Below, piece after piece: positions 42,814 to 54,961 of a stretch of 64,000 nucleotides of DNA (position 1 is its first letter; every line of letters begins with the position of its first letter). Made by a program: the position numbers and the translations under genes. The notes beneath the pieces are model-generated. The model did no database searches and had not been told where the DNA came from. It was given only the letters and a program-made list of their open reading frames with translations. Source of the DNA: Dendrolimus kikuchii (Eukaryota; Arthropoda; Insecta; Lepidoptera; Lasiocampidae); the NCBI GenBank assembly GCA_019925095.2, contig CM034397.1:3615763-3679762 (forward strand), written 5' to 3'.

Positions 42814-43090
42814 TTTTTTTTATAGCAGGATTTCAGCAGACACGCAGACGGCCCACTGGATGGAAAGCGGTTACCATCGCCTATGGACATTTGCAATACC
42901 AAAGGTGCTACAAATGCGCTGCTGGTCTCTTAAGTGACTCTGGCACCAGGTCAGTAATGCCGGAACACAACTCAAAGTTGTTATTCGGGCAAATGCCCTA
43001 CCACCTGGCTGTGGGTTGTTTAGTCGCCTTTTACGACAGGCCGCCCGGCCGCAGGAAATTGTATTCTTTCTCCGTTCCTGCACGGATATA
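42814..43090 (-). mobile_element. 300-bp retroposon (family F), copy h, internal deletion
   Basis: Both family ends are present, but about 45 bp around the GGGGTGGTAGCCATCC segment are missing. It sits inside a repeat whose right end (TTAGCTAG then T, 43215) is of the CTAG-T type. Confidence 0.75.
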
Positions 43091-43509
43091 AAACGATTTT
43101 GAAAACTCTTTGCCCAGTAGAAAGCTACATTATTCCTAAGTGACATGGGCATTTGATTCTGATTAATAATATATTTTTTAATTTCCTAATGACGCCCTGC
43201 GAAGTGGGCACGGGTTAGCTAGTAAGTAACAAATGAAGATTTTATAAACCCAAATTGGCTAAGTCGAGAGTTTTAAACCAAATGCGTTTTCTCTCTCTTT
43301 CTCTTTCCATGAGTCAAGATAGAGTGCTGAAATAAAAGCCAGGGCGGCTATTGTGATTAGTCGGTGATTTCTTCATTATACTCAGGACTTCATCTGGAAT
43401 AATGCTATAGTTATTGACTGTGGCCAAATGCGTCTTATAGCGCTAAAAATAACGCCGTTTACAAATAGTTACATTACTGTATATACATAAATACGTTATG
43501 TCATATTTT

Positions 43510-43817
43510 TTATCCGTGCAGGAACGGAGAAAGAATACAATTTCCTGCGGCCGCGCGGCCTGTTGTAAGAGGCGACAAAACAACCCACAGCCATGTGGTA
43601 GGGTATCTGCCCGACTGGATGGCTACCACCCCTAGTCTAGAGTATGCCGCCATAACAACCTTGAGTTATGTTTCGGCATTAGTGACCAGATTTCAGTCTA
43701 CCTTAAGAGAGCAGCAGCGCATTTGTATTTGTGTTGTAAATGTCCATAGGCGATGGTAACCGCTTTCCATAAAGTGGACCGTCTGCCTGTCTGCTGCACT
43801 CCTGCGATAAAAAAAAC
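43510..43817 (+). mobile_element. 300-bp retroposon (family F), copy i
   Basis: Full-length, TTATCCGTGCAGG start and CTGCGATAAAAAAAA end. Confidence 0.8.
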
Positions 43818-45550
43818 ATAATACTGAGTGCAGATGCACTTCAACATATTATGTATTTACAATATCACTACGATAACAAAAATCATTTATTTTATAAACA
43901 ATGTAATAATTACTGACCTATCACTGACTCTATGTTAGATAAATGACTACGTCAATGACAATTCGATATTATAATAATTTATTACATTGACACACGTAAA
44001 TAATTTTGCCGAAATTTTTTATCCTACTTATATTCGCAACAAAATTACCGCGCTTAAAACCGTTAAAACATAGTTTTATTATGTATACAAGTCGCAAAAA
44101 CTTAAGAAAATATTAAACACCCTAGTGATTTTTTACTGTTTGATTTTATAAAGCATTTATTAAATACCCTAGTTTATATTGTTTGATTTTATAAAGCATT
44201 TAGCATTTTTTTTTTAAATTAGCCCTTTAGCTACGTCTTTAGTAGCGCCACCAATTGAATGCCTTTTTTCTGATATATTTTTATACACAGATTCGGTCGC
44301 CTTATTCTCGTACTCGGTGACAATGAGCTGTTTTAAAACAAAATTGCCATCTTGCCTCTTCGCAGTCACTTAAACTACCTCTCGATGTTGGTTATTTTTG
44401 ACAGTTATTTATGATACCACCTCTTAACCTTAGGGGGTTATGGGTAAGATTTTACAATCAATTGCTGAGCAGTTTCTTAAAATTTAACAAACGATTATAA
44501 GTTAGGCCGTAAGTCGATAAGTTTATAAGAGTAAATCCCACGATACGCAGGCGATGGTGTTCGTGTGAGAAGGAGAATGAAGAGTGAGTGAGAGAAGAAG
44601 TGTGCGGGTGGTAAAGACGGTTATTATGTCTGCTACATACCTAACTATATATCGATATATACCATACCATACCAATGACTCATGTAATAATGAAATCTGC
44701 ATCGATTTTGTATAGGTACATACGATCGGTAAAACACAAACCGATCTGCACTGACAGATCACTACGATATATTTTTATTGGTATTGTTGATTTCACTTAC
44801 GTACACAAATAAAACGCACACACACACACTTGTTATGAAACTTATATTGCCACCGCCGTGGCCACAAAAAGCGAACCAAATTTATGAAAAATATCCGAAG
44901 TCCAAAGAGATGGCGATCATTAAACTATTGCGCGTATCTAAAATGAACAACGCCATCTAGTGGCGTACGTCCTAATCATAAATGTGAAGATTTAAATATT
45001 TATATCAGGCTTTTCTTAAATATAAATATATGGTATTTTCGACAGATATTACAGGCATTTACATTTACAGGAGCCACAGAACAATAGCCAAAGTTTAGAA
45101 GTTACTTTAAAATTTATACATATCTAGTACGTGTAGCTGAGACGGAATGCGCAGTTTCATTATACGCACGCCCCTCTCAAGACTTAAAACACCGGGGGGA
45201 TCCAATTTTCTCGGTCCATAGTCTGTCCTGCCCTCTATTACCAGTAGATTCACGACAGCTAGCTAGGGTCAGTAATGCCATTATTCCTGCGATGTTGGCC
45301 TATGGTGAGAACATGTAAGCTGGGGAACTCCCTCGAGTGGTTGGGTGTGATTAAATTACGTACATTTCATAACATTTCATTCTGACATTAAAAAAATGCC
45401 TGCCAACGGAGCTATTACGGAAAAAAAGATTAATTATGTATACAGTAGCATGAATTTTGTATTTTTAGATTCTTAATACAAATATTGTTTTATATGGTGT
45501 AAATACTTACTAAATATGGTTGAAATAAAGATCACCAATATATCTTTTTG
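43818..45550. other. Intergenic, nothing recognised
   Basis: AT-rich to mixed. A (CA)n microsatellite lies at 44817-44829; 45130-45340 is slightly GC-rich without a recognisable family. Confidence 0.4.
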
Positions 45551-45785
45551 CCAGGTGGTAGGACATTTGCCCGACTGGATGGCTACCACCCCTGGTCTAG
45601 AGTATGCCGCCATAACAACCTTGAGTTGTGTTCCGGCATTAGTAACCAGGTTCCAGTCTCGCTTAAGAGAGCGGCAGCGCGTTTGTGGCACCTTTGGTGT
45701 TGCAAATTTCCATAGGCGATGGTAACCGCTTTCCATCAAGTGGGCCGTCTGCCTGTCTGCTGAACTCAAGCAATAAAAAAAAAAA
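45551..45785 (+). mobile_element. 300-bp retroposon (family F), copy j, short 5' form
   Basis: Starts at CCAGGTGGTAG and ends in a run of A after GCAAT. Confidence 0.8.
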
Positions 45786-46139
45786 TTTTTTTTTTGTCCA
45801 ACTGTAGGTAGAAATTCAACTCTCCTTTGTGCATTCAACATATTATCATTCTTTAGTGTGTTATTTTATAGCCTATACAAATTAATATTAATTAAAAATC
45901 TAAAATATCCTATAAATAAACCTAACTTAAAAATATATATACAATAGCAAAAAAAAAAAAAACCTTTAGTTAGGTACATATATCAAAACCACCTATAATT
46001 TTTCGTTCTTTCTTTTTGTCGCCACGCCATTCTAAAGCGGCATGACAAGGTCTTCCTTCCAAATTTCAAAAATACGTATTACTTTCACATACCTGTCTAT
46101 GTTTGATAAGCCGGACGATCTTAGAGGGTTCTTTCCGTT

Positions 46140-46722
46140 TTGCAAATCCAGAAAATAATGTCATTAAATTCCTTCAAATGATTCCTCGCGACGAGTCGGT
46201 CTCGGCACGAATTTGGACAAGACGATAGTCATGTTCAACGGATATGTCGTGCCGAGGCCGGTGAACGTCGATGGCTCCCGTCTTGAGGTGTGTAGTATAT
46301 ATATTGAAGAAAAAATTAGAAGGTCCAGTTAGGCTGGGCAGTATTTGATTAGCTTCGATTATTCCGCAATGCTTGAAGACGAAAGTCGTCGAGAAGTGCG
46401 TCTTACCTATTAATTATGTCATACAGTGCCGAGACGTAGACACTATGTTTCCAGGTGGTAGGGCATTTGCCCGACTGGATGGCTACCCCTGCTCTAAAGT
46501 ATGCCACCATAACAACCTTGAGTTTTGTTCCGGCATTAGTGACCAGGTTCCAGTCTCCCTTAGAGAGCAGCAGCGCATTTATAGCACCTTTGGTGTTGCA
46601 AATGTCTATAGGCGATGGTCACCGCTTTCCATCAAGTGGGCCGTCTGCCTGTCTGCTGAAGTCCTGTAATAAAAAAAGAAAAAAAAACGTAGACACTAAC
46701 AGCGGGACTAGTCCACCAATTT
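46140..46722 (+). pseudogene. RTE-A LINE reverse-transcriptase region, 5' part
   Basis: Plus-strand pieces in shifting frames: LGTNLDKTIVMFNGYVVP, RPVNVDGSRLEV, LKTKVVEKCVLPI, then, beyond the inserted retroposon, TLTAGLVHQF. This is the stretch after the catalytic box in RTE-type ORFs. It continues after a 1.4-kb interruption at 48121. Confidence 0.75.
46446..46687 (+). mobile_element. 300-bp retroposon (family F), copy k, with target duplication
   Basis: Short 5' form beginning (after TGTTT) at CCAGGTGGTAG, with an A-rich tail. Flanked by a perfect 11-bp duplication CGTAGACACTA (46435-46445 and 46688-46698). This shows that the family moves by target-primed reverse transcription. Confidence 0.9.
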
Positions 46723-46734
46723 AACATGCATACA

Positions 46735-47477
46735 TACATATACTGCATTTATCTTCTAATGTATAAAATTCTCGTGTCACAGTGTTAGTTACCATACTCC
46801 TCCGAAACGGCTGGACCGATTTTTATGAAATTTTGTGTGCATATTGGGTAGGTCTGAGAATCGGACAAAATCTATTTTTCATCCCCCTAAATGTTAAGGG
46901 TAATCCACCCCTAATATTTTTTTTTTAATTTTTAGATAAATTACTTTTTTTCCTTTTTTAGGATAGAGCATTATAAAATACACACAACCCTAAATTTTCA
47001 CCCCTCTACGATCAACCCCTATTTTTTATTTGTTAATAATAAACTTGAATTTTTTTGGCAAGATTTTTAATCTTATTTTGTCTTGACTTAGAATAAAAAA
47101 AAATATATTACTCTTAATTTTCTACCTCTCTACTATCAACCCCTATTTTTTCATCACGATTTTTTATTTATTTAAACTATCAATCGACCCCCGCTAGATT
47201 TCTACCGTTGTCACCTCTCATCCAGCAAACATCACGGAGTAGGGATGAGTGGGTTCCCGGATGGTTTAGACTCACAATTAGAACCGGTAGGTGGAGCTGA
47301 GATCGGGTTCTGGAATCCTCCTAATCACCTGGAGCGATTTTGGTGATTTTGTTTTTGTGTGTTTGAGTGGGTACCCGGATGGTTTAGATTCGCAATTAGA
47401 ACCGGTACGTGGCTCTGGGATAGGGTTATAGAATTTTATTTTTTAAAGGCAGGACAACGTCTGCCGGGGCCGCTAGT
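46735..47477 (+). repeat. CTAG-T ending repeat H2
   Basis: Begins near ATAAAATTCTCGTGTCAC and CTCCGAAACGGCTGGACCGA, repeats the CCGGATGGTTTAGA block twice (47258, 47378), and ends GGGGCCGCTAG followed by T. Related to 11750-12010. Confidence 0.5.
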
Positions 47478-47501
47478 ATATATATACTATTACTAGAATG
47501 T

Positions 47502-47936
47502 AATAGTAATAATCTCGCGGTCGAGATGCGAGCACTGCGCAAAATCTGCGGAGTGACGCTCGCGGACCGCGTTCGTAATACCGAAGTAAGAAAGAGAATT
47601 GGTCTGAAAGAGAGTGTCGGGGTGAAGGTAAGGAAAGGAATGCTCCGGTGGTTCAGGCATGTGGAAAGAATGCATGATGAAAGAATGACTAAACAGATAT
47701 ACAATGCAAAAGTGGATGGATGCAGAAGTCGTGGAAGGCCACGACACACCTTCCATGATCAAATTGATCGTGTACTAGCAAAAGGTGATGTCAGGAGCCT
47801 TAAGAACAGACGAGCTTGCATGACAAGAGTTATGAATGTCAAAGAGGCAAGTGAGGTGAGTAAGAATAAGCCTAAATGGCACTCTGTTGTTCGTGCCTAC
47901 CCCGCAAGGGAACTGGCGTGAAGTTATGTATGTATG
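47502..47936 (+). mobile_element. RTE-B LINE, longest copy (435 bp), with target duplication
   Basis: Perfect 14-bp duplication TATTACTAGAATGT (47488-47501 and 47937-47950). The copy is 5'-truncated but the rest of the ORF is open to its natural stop at 47919-47921: AVEMRALRKICGV, GMLRWFRHVERM, GCRSRGRPRHTFHDQIDRVL and YPARELA. The stop is followed by only AGTT and then (ATGT)n. Confidence 0.92.
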
Positions 47937-47950
47937 TATTACTAGAATGT

Positions 47951-48120
47951 GAGGAATTGTACTATGTATTATGTATACCACCCTCGTCATTATAATCTCA
48001 ATTCATTCCTAGGGTTGTCTAGAAGAGATCGCCTTTTGTGCATAATAAGACATAGTTCTAGCCTGTAAGTTATTATTTTTATTGGTGTACAATAAATAAT
48101 TATTGATTGATTTATTGATT
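47951..48120 (+). repeat. LINE 3' end with ATTG-type tail
   Basis: Carries GGGTTGTCTAGAAGAGATCG (opposite orientation to 9060-9120) and ends AATAAATAATTATTGATTGA plus similar units, a tandem LINE tail. Confidence 0.55.
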
Positions 48121-48475
48121 AAAGTCGCTCAACGGGCTATGGGACGAGTTATGTTGGGTGTTTCTCTTATGGATAGAATCAGAAAGGAGGATATTAGTAA
48201 GAGAACCAAGGTAATCGATTGCGAGTTACCAAAATTAGTAAGTTGAAGTGGCAGTGGGCCGGTCAAGTCTGTCGCATGACCGACGGGCAATGGAGCAAAC
48301 GTGTCCTGGAGTGGAGACTGCGTCCCGGCGGGTGCAGCATAGGACGTCCTCCAGCCTGGTGGACCGATGACCTGCGTAAGGTTGCCGGTAGGGGCTGGAT
48401 GAGGAAGTCGAGAGACCGGGATGTGTGGCGCAGACTCGGGGAAGCCTACGTTTAGCAGGGGGCATTAATTGGCTG
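48121..48475 (+). pseudogene. RTE-A LINE C-terminal part, resumed after nested insertions
   Basis: KVAQRAMGRVMLGVSLMDRI, KRTKVID, then after a one-base shift [34 protein letters not shown] and RRLGEAYV stop. In sequence sense it follows directly on TLTAGLVHQF at 46722, so both belong to one old copy. No TOG or PPCS relation. Confidence 0.75.
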
Positions 48476-48509
48476 AAGAAGAAGAAGAAATTCCTTTGAG
48501 CTCAGCGCA

Positions 48510-48609
48510 CGTTGGTAATACCTCTGGAGTTGCAAATGTCCATAAGCAACAGTGACCACTATTTATCATGTGGGCCGTCGCTTTGTATGTTTCCAGCAAT
48601 AAAAAAAAA
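48510..48609 (+). mobile_element. Family F fragment, copy l
   Basis: 3' part only: GTTGCAAATGTCCATAAGC ... GTGGGCCGTC ... GCAATAAAAAAAA. Confidence 0.6.
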
Positions 48610-50164
48610 CCTTAATCTGAACAATAATTTGAGATTATGAATTAAATTGTTTCAATGAAAAACTTATAGGTATACTTTTGATAGTTTCTTATCAAAAGAA
48701 AGCGTAATTAGTTGAGGCCTAACAGAATACTAGTTAACAACAAGCAATTATTTCATATTTATATCTTAATGACGCTGTCTTGACGCAGATTGACCTAAAC
48801 ATCAATACTAGTAAACTTCTTGATATAACCACTCATCGTACGATATATGATGACCATTAATTTGAGAACTATTTGCTGAGTATTTTGAGCTGTAACTTCT
48901 CGGCGATATAGCTGTTGTAGGGATCAAATAATACTGGAGTGGTATTGTTAGTATGTGACCTGAAGACCTGCGGCTTTCTCTGCGTTTGATAAAATAATAG
49001 GCATGGGCCTACGTGGGTGGGTCGCAGATACGTCGAGGGAAATTGATTGTGGCAGGACGGTCACATAGTTAATACATTTATCTGTAGTTATGGACTTGAA
49101 TGTGTGTTATCAAGTCTGGTTTACATAACCCTCACTGCCATAGCAGCAAGCAAGAAAGTGACAAGAGAAGTGGACAATTTGAAAATGAAATGATCAAATA
49201 AGTTCCGTTAATATATTCGTACTGCCCATTTCCTTGCCAGTTTCCTTCCTGCTTGTTGCCGTCAAAGTCGACATAGGTAATATAAACTAAATAAATTGAA
49301 TATTATTATATTAAGGCTTGTAGCAGCACCAATCAGTGCCGTAAATAGTCTTTTATGTGCCCTATGCGAGCTTCTATAACTGCGCCCTTGTTTTTTTTTA
49401 AATATTATAGGTACCCTAGCTAGAGCACTGCCATGTATAGGCCTACGTTATTTCATTCAGGGTGATAAAATAACGCACAAGGACCTTGCTGTTGGTGGAC
49501 CAATTATCTAATATTTTGTAAGAAAAATCTATCTTTTGAAAGAACTAGAACACATTTACGCTCGTGCGCTTCCAAAGAAATGAGCGCGATGTTTTGTCTA
49601 ATTTAATAAACGTTTTTGATGATACTGGCATGTAGAGGTACGTATGTGTTGGAATCTAGCACTAGGGGCGCAGCGAGAACTTATCCGGAGCAAACCGAAC
49701 AATAATAGTCCTGCCTGGTGTGGCCATTTTTGCACCCCCAGAGTCTACGCCCTGTGCCTGGACAACAGTGGCACCGTCCTATTTACGGCACGACACCAAG
49801 TGAAGGGTTTAGTGCAAAAATCGCGAAATATTGTGATTTTCGTAATATACAATATCCTGGGCCCATAACCTAAAGGGTTTAGAGCAAAAATAAGTACGAT
49901 AGTCTTGATTTATTATAGTTTACAAAATCACAAACACAAAGCACCATTCACTATATAGAGAGCACGGAATGAGAGAGGAGAAAAAAAATGTTGCCAGCAT
50001 AAAGACTTATTAAGTGATACCAGTTTATAAGTTATAGTTCATTCATTAATGAAACTTGATGTTTAACAGTAAAATTCGATTTTTTTAAATTGACCTCATT
50101 GATGACCAAAATGACAAAAATTAAAACGCGCCAAAAATTACCAAAAAGACCAAACTAATCAAAA
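48610..50164. other. Intergenic, nothing recognised
   Basis: Mixed composition. An open frame at 49644-49868 has no family resemblance or exon borders. Confidence 0.4.
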
Positions 50165-50350
50165 TGGCAAATCACTAAAAAAACCTATCCTACTTTCTGG
50201 GATAACCTTTACATATGTCTATCCCATTGTCCGAGATAAAAAGTATCCCTTGTCCACCCTCGATATTAAAATTACATATATACCAAATATCAGTCAAGTC
50301 GATCCCGTAATATCTTCATAAAAGCATAACAAACAAACAGACAAATATTA
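50165..50350 (+). repeat. Lepidopteran repeat fragment
   Basis: Contains the CATAACAAACAAACAGACAA tail and a paired GGGATAACC/GAGATAAAAAGTATCCC structure seen in common CTAG-T repeats. Partial. Confidence 0.35.
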
Positions 50351-50861
50351 TATTTTTATCCCGAAAACTATCACATTTTTCGAGATGATAAGTCTCGAAC
50401 CCTGACCCACAAGATTTATACATGACGACATTATCCGCTTTTCCAATCGACCGCGACTGTCGTTTTCGAAATTATGGTTGTTTTTCTATTCATCATTTAT
50501 TTAAAATTATTTCGTATAAAATGCGCGGGAAACGATAAAGAAACATACGTCCATCTAACAGCACGCATAATAATATAATGTACTCGTGTTTATATATATA
50601 AGTTTTATCTATGGCACTCTGCCTAGGACGCCTAGGTGTGTTCTGTCTGATTCTATACGTTGCAGCGAGAAGCGAAATAGTACGAGAGCATTACAAAGTC
50701 ATTTATTTATTGCAAAATAATTAATTATGTACAGTCGTGGTATGAAAATGTGCGCCAGTTTACACATTGATTCATTTAACGTTCCACTAGCACGTGTTAC
50801 CTTTTCAAACTAAATCATAGAACAGACTGTTCCATAATAATTATATCTACCTACTAGCTGA

Positions 50862-51020
50862 TACCCGCCCGCTTCGCGTGCCGTAATATCCGTTCTTAGG
50901 TGACCTGTATTTCGCGAAAGGAAGGTCCATGCCAAATTTCAAGTCTATGGGTATTATAGTTCCTGAGATATCGTGATAAGTCACTATATACGTGGATTTC
51001 AATTATATATATATATATAT
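50862..51020 (-). repeat. CTAG-T ending repeat fragment, reverse
   Basis: Left boundary ACTAGCTGATACCCGCCCGC, i.e. an end GCTAG before T on the minus strand, running into a (TA)n tract. Confidence 0.4.
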
Positions 51021-51104
51021 ATTTGAAAATAAACTTAAGTTCTTCAGATCAAAGTTGTTTGATTTTCTATCTTGTCTAAGAAGATTGTTTAGACATGTAA
51101 AACC

Positions 51105-51609
51105 TTTTTTTCAACACACTTGCTCATAAAGTGGCTCTATGGTCATCGCAATTAGGCACAGAATGACACCCATTATCAAACTGTGAGTAAAAAACATTAT
51201 AACTCACTAGTGAGTTATAGATATTTTTTTTAAATTTTATTGCATGAGTTGCTTTGTTCTTAAAAAAGTTTTTATTCAAAAAAAAGAAAGATCGTGTTCT
51301 ATAGAACAAATAAATTAATGTTTCTATTGCTTGCTCATTTCATGCAACTTCTTATTTAAATAGATAATTTTAACCCGTACGTGTTTAATAAATAAAACTT
51401 TCGCTCATATATATCTTTTTTTAATCTACTAAATAAAATGAGTTTTTGTTGTTATTTTATTCGCAAGTGTGTTGAAAAACGTCGTATGACACACGTGTGT
51501 ATTGATGATTACCGTCCTCGGCTCTCTTAAGACCCTCGCCTACGGCTCGAGTCTCAATGGCGCCTCGGCGGTAATCACCAATGTTACACACTAGTACCAT
51601 AATGTACTA
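51105..51609 (-). repeat. 500-bp repeat, inverted partner of 6777-7276
   Basis: Reverse complement of 6777-7276 with high similarity, including the GC-rich hairpin (51510-51580). Confidence 0.7.
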
Positions 51610-52591
51610 TTATTGGTTTTAATATTTATGTTGAGCGTAGAGATTACATCTTCTTTGTTTCTATCTCTCTTATTCTATCTACGTTTCGATTAGTTTTCGC
51701 TTTGAACTTTATGTTTGCTGTTCATTGACCATGTTTAAAATATTTTCTGATACGCGTTATATTAGAACACGTCATTTAATATGTACTTATCATAATATTT
51801 ACTTTATTTATCAGATTGCCTCATAATTATTGATTATGTAAAAACAGACAATTTAATGTTTTGATACTGGATAGACGTCTATAATTCTTACATTGTTACT
51901 GGTTAGGCCATCTAACGTTTTTTTTATGGCAAAGAATGTAATTATAACATTGTTACGAGTGCGGGACTCGAATTGAAAATGCCATTGGAATTACTATAGT
52001 ATTAGAACTATACAAACATGTATAACACAGGTACAAATATAACTGAACACAATCACTTCAAACGTAATGCGCGATTCAATAACACGCGCAAAGTCCGTCA
52101 CTATATAGGTTATCAAATGTACACAAGTCTCGCCTTGATCGTGGTTCTCACTACACTGACCCATCCCTCCGTTCGGGCATTGTTTTATACTAAACTATAC
52201 AATACAATACTCGACCGCGTGGACTGAATTTTCCAAGAATTACACCTGGCTAACGACCATCATAAAGGATTACAATACACAATAGGCGGCTTTTCTAATT
52301 ACAAATTTTAAACACAAAGTAAACAAAAGTAGTCCAAATGCGTGAAGATATAAACTGTGCTTTATGGCAGGCAGATGTGCATTCACTTTTGTCGGCATGT
52401 AACAATATCCACCTACTATCGTGATATCGTTATATAAGTTAGCTCAGTTTCGAATTTCATTTAAATCCGTTCTGTAGTTTGTAAGTGATGTTCTAACAGA
52501 CAAATAGCCAGACAAAAATTCTAAAAGTTGCTATTTGGAATCTGCTGGTCCGAATTAGCTCCCCTACAAACTTGAAACATTTACAGATTTA
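51610..52591. other. Intergenic, nothing recognised
   Basis: AT-rich. A 69-codon open frame at 52018-52227 has no recognisable features beyond one hydrophobic stretch. Confidence 0.4.
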
Positions 52592-52770
52592 TAGTACTAG
52601 CTGTGCCTGCAACTTCGTCGGCGTGGGTTCTGTTTTTCATGGAAACCTAATTTTAAAGTAAGTTACACCTTATAATAACATCTATTTGCCAGTGGAAGTC
52701 CCGTCCAAATTGGTCCAGCCGTTTTAAAAGATCAGCCGGAACAAACAGATAGACAGTCAAAATTTTTTTA
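52592..52770 (-). repeat. CTAG-T ending repeat fragment, reverse
   Basis: Starts ACTAGCTGTGCCTGCAACTT; contains TTGGTCCAGCCGTTTTAAAA and CAAACAGATAGACAG, common landmarks of this repeat group. Confidence 0.4.
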
Positions 52771-52892
52771 AATCTTTTTTTATATAAATACCGCATATAC
52801 TTTCATACGCATTGAGTAAAATGCTGTTATTTTGATATTACAAACAGACACATGAATTTTATTTATTTGTATAGATAGATAGATTGTAAATA

Positions 52893-53162
52893 CAGTAAAA
52901 CCTCTGTAAGTCGAACTTGTAGGGAGACACCAAAAAATTGGTAAGGGTTGTAAAATCAAATATTGCTATGTTCGAGGAACAGAGGTCCACTTTATTATTT
53001 CGAATTATAGAGGGAAGATAATTACTGAATTTGCAGACAAGGACTCACTGATTACTTCGACTTACCGAGGGTTCAGATTTCCAGCAACGGAGGTTTTGTG
53101 GTTAGATGGAAACACAATTTTTTTCGAGTTTGAGTGGTTTTTGATTTATCGAGGTTCTACTG
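52893..53162. mobile_element. pogo/Tigger-like MITE, 270 bp
   Basis: CAGTAAAACCTCTGTAAGTC at the left, complement of GATTTATCGAGGTTCTACTG at the right, with TA on both sides (52891-52892 and 53163-53164). Confidence 0.75.
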
Positions 53163-54057
53163 TAGAATACAAGATGTAATAGAGATAGTTTTTCACTTTC
53201 AATTCAAGATTAGGCCATTCCTTTTTATTCTTACTATTCGTACCTGTACCAATTTCAAAATTATTTCTCTAAGTTTCTACGTTAGTCAATAGCTAGTCCA
53301 GATGATTACATATGTATTTTGTCTAGATCCTTAAAAACTTTTTACTTAGTTTATTGACTTTATTACCCAATGTTTCTTGTTGTTTAATACTTAAGTATAT
53401 AAGACAGGATTTATTGCAGTCTAATCGAAGTCTAAAATGAGTCGCTTCTGAAGTGAGCAAATTATTAATGGCTCACAGTCGACATATGGGACAGTTATTG
53501 GCTCGGATTTCCCGAAGCGTGGGTTAATCCGAGCGGAAGACAATTTAGATTTTTGTTTTTATTTATGTCAAAGGCTAATCGAGTTCATAATTTTTAACCA
53601 GATAAGTAAAGTTTGTTTATAATTAATAATATATTACATTATGAAAATAACGAGTTTTATTAACAATATTCCTTGGTAGACGCCTATTCCCCTACACTCC
53701 TCTACTAGGAATGAAAGAAGAGTGTTTTTTCCATGGTATTAAGTGCGTAAGAAGAAAGCGGCCTACGATGAAATATGGTTGGTACTCTAATTAAAAATCT
53801 GACTTATATATTTCAGAATAATAATATACAGATACGTTTGGTGAATTATAACTAAGAATTCTATTATATTTTCGAATCAAAGCTTACTATACTAATCCAC
53901 CCAGAAACCAACCAAAAATTATGTCTTGCGAAATTTATTTTGTAAATTCATGTAGTATTACAAATTTATGTAATGAAAATTATTTCTCGTAAATTTGAAT
54001 CAAATTGATATTTTATTACGATTATTTAGATTTAATACAAGTGTAAAAGTTAATAAA
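53163..54057. other. Intergenic, nothing recognised
   Basis: AT-rich; no gene or element recognised. Confidence 0.4.
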
Positions 54058-54180
54058 AATATCAGAAGGCTGGCGCATATTTCACCCGACTGATGAGTAT
54101 GGCCATGCAGAGCGGCAATGAAGCCAGCCTTCTGGGCACACTCCCACCTGGCAGCGATTTGTTACATAGTCTTTAATCTA
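54058..54180 (+). repeat. LINE ORF tail (AIQRGN family), fragment
   Basis: Same block as 15271-15400: CAGAAGGCTGGCGCATATTT to CACCTGGCAGCGATTTGTTA, here with stop substitutions. Confidence 0.6.
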
Positions 54181-54261
54181 TATTTATAAGTTAGTTTATT
54201 TTAGTATTTAATAATATTTTTTAAGTTAGTTTTATATTCCATTGAGAAAGTTTGGGTTCTT

Positions 54262-54600
54262 AAAGAAAAAGTCTGAGGCGCAAAATGTTTAAATTGCAAT
54301 ATGGTTGAAGATGTAACCCACATTCTTATGGAATGTGTTCGGAATTAGGCAGCCAGAATTAAGTTGAAAGAGATTAGACTTGTGTATAATATTTAATATT
54401 TTGGCCTCTCCTGCTTCTCAAGAAGCTAGAACAATGTACAAGTTTGTGATGAGCTCCTTGTCTACGGGGAACTCATCACAAACATTGTCACAGACACATC
54501 TCTTGTAAATTTGATGTTAGTTTAATACAAACTAGAAAAAATTAAGAAAATGTACGATGGGGCTGACCCAACCGAAAAGGTTTAAAGGTCATTTAAAAAA
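54262..54600 (+). repeat. LINE 3' end with VEDVTHILMEC motif and hairpin
   Basis: CNMVEDVTHILMEC at 54290-54335 resembles the zinc-binding tail of Jockey-like ORFs. An inverted pair GTTTGTGATGAG / CTCATCACAAAC (54448-54484) forms a hairpin further 3', and GATGGGGCTGACCCAACCGA precedes an A-rich end. Confidence 0.5.
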
Positions 54601-54675
54601 AAAAGTTTTAGTTTGATATTGTACCTTATAATTATTATCTGTGTGAATAAAATAAAAATAATTATACTAAAACAT

Positions 54676-54681
54676 TTTATT
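54676..54681 (-). terminator. Polyadenylation signal for the secreted-peptide gene
   Basis: AATAAA on the minus strand about 280 bp after the stop of the 58-residue peptide; it would give a transcript of about 600 nt. Confidence 0.5.
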
Positions 54682-54961
54682 ATAAATTTAAAATGACAGT
54701 ATTACTTATAGCTAATTATTATCTAAAAAAAATACTACTGTTACATCCTACATTTTGGAACATTTAAATAGGAACAAACAATCTCTAAATATCTTAAATC
54801 GAATCCCTTGATTCTATACAAATACTACTTAAATAGTCTTAAAAATATAAATAATACTTCTATCAGGCTAATATAGGCTCATAAATACGAGATTAACACT
54901 CGTAAATATATTCTATCGAGACCTGGTAATTTGCAGACGAAGAATTAAATCAGCAAGCCAA

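Noticed and set aside
44778..44960. 60-codon frame with a CA-rich start
   Set aside because: No signal peptide, domain or promoter; part is a microsatellite.
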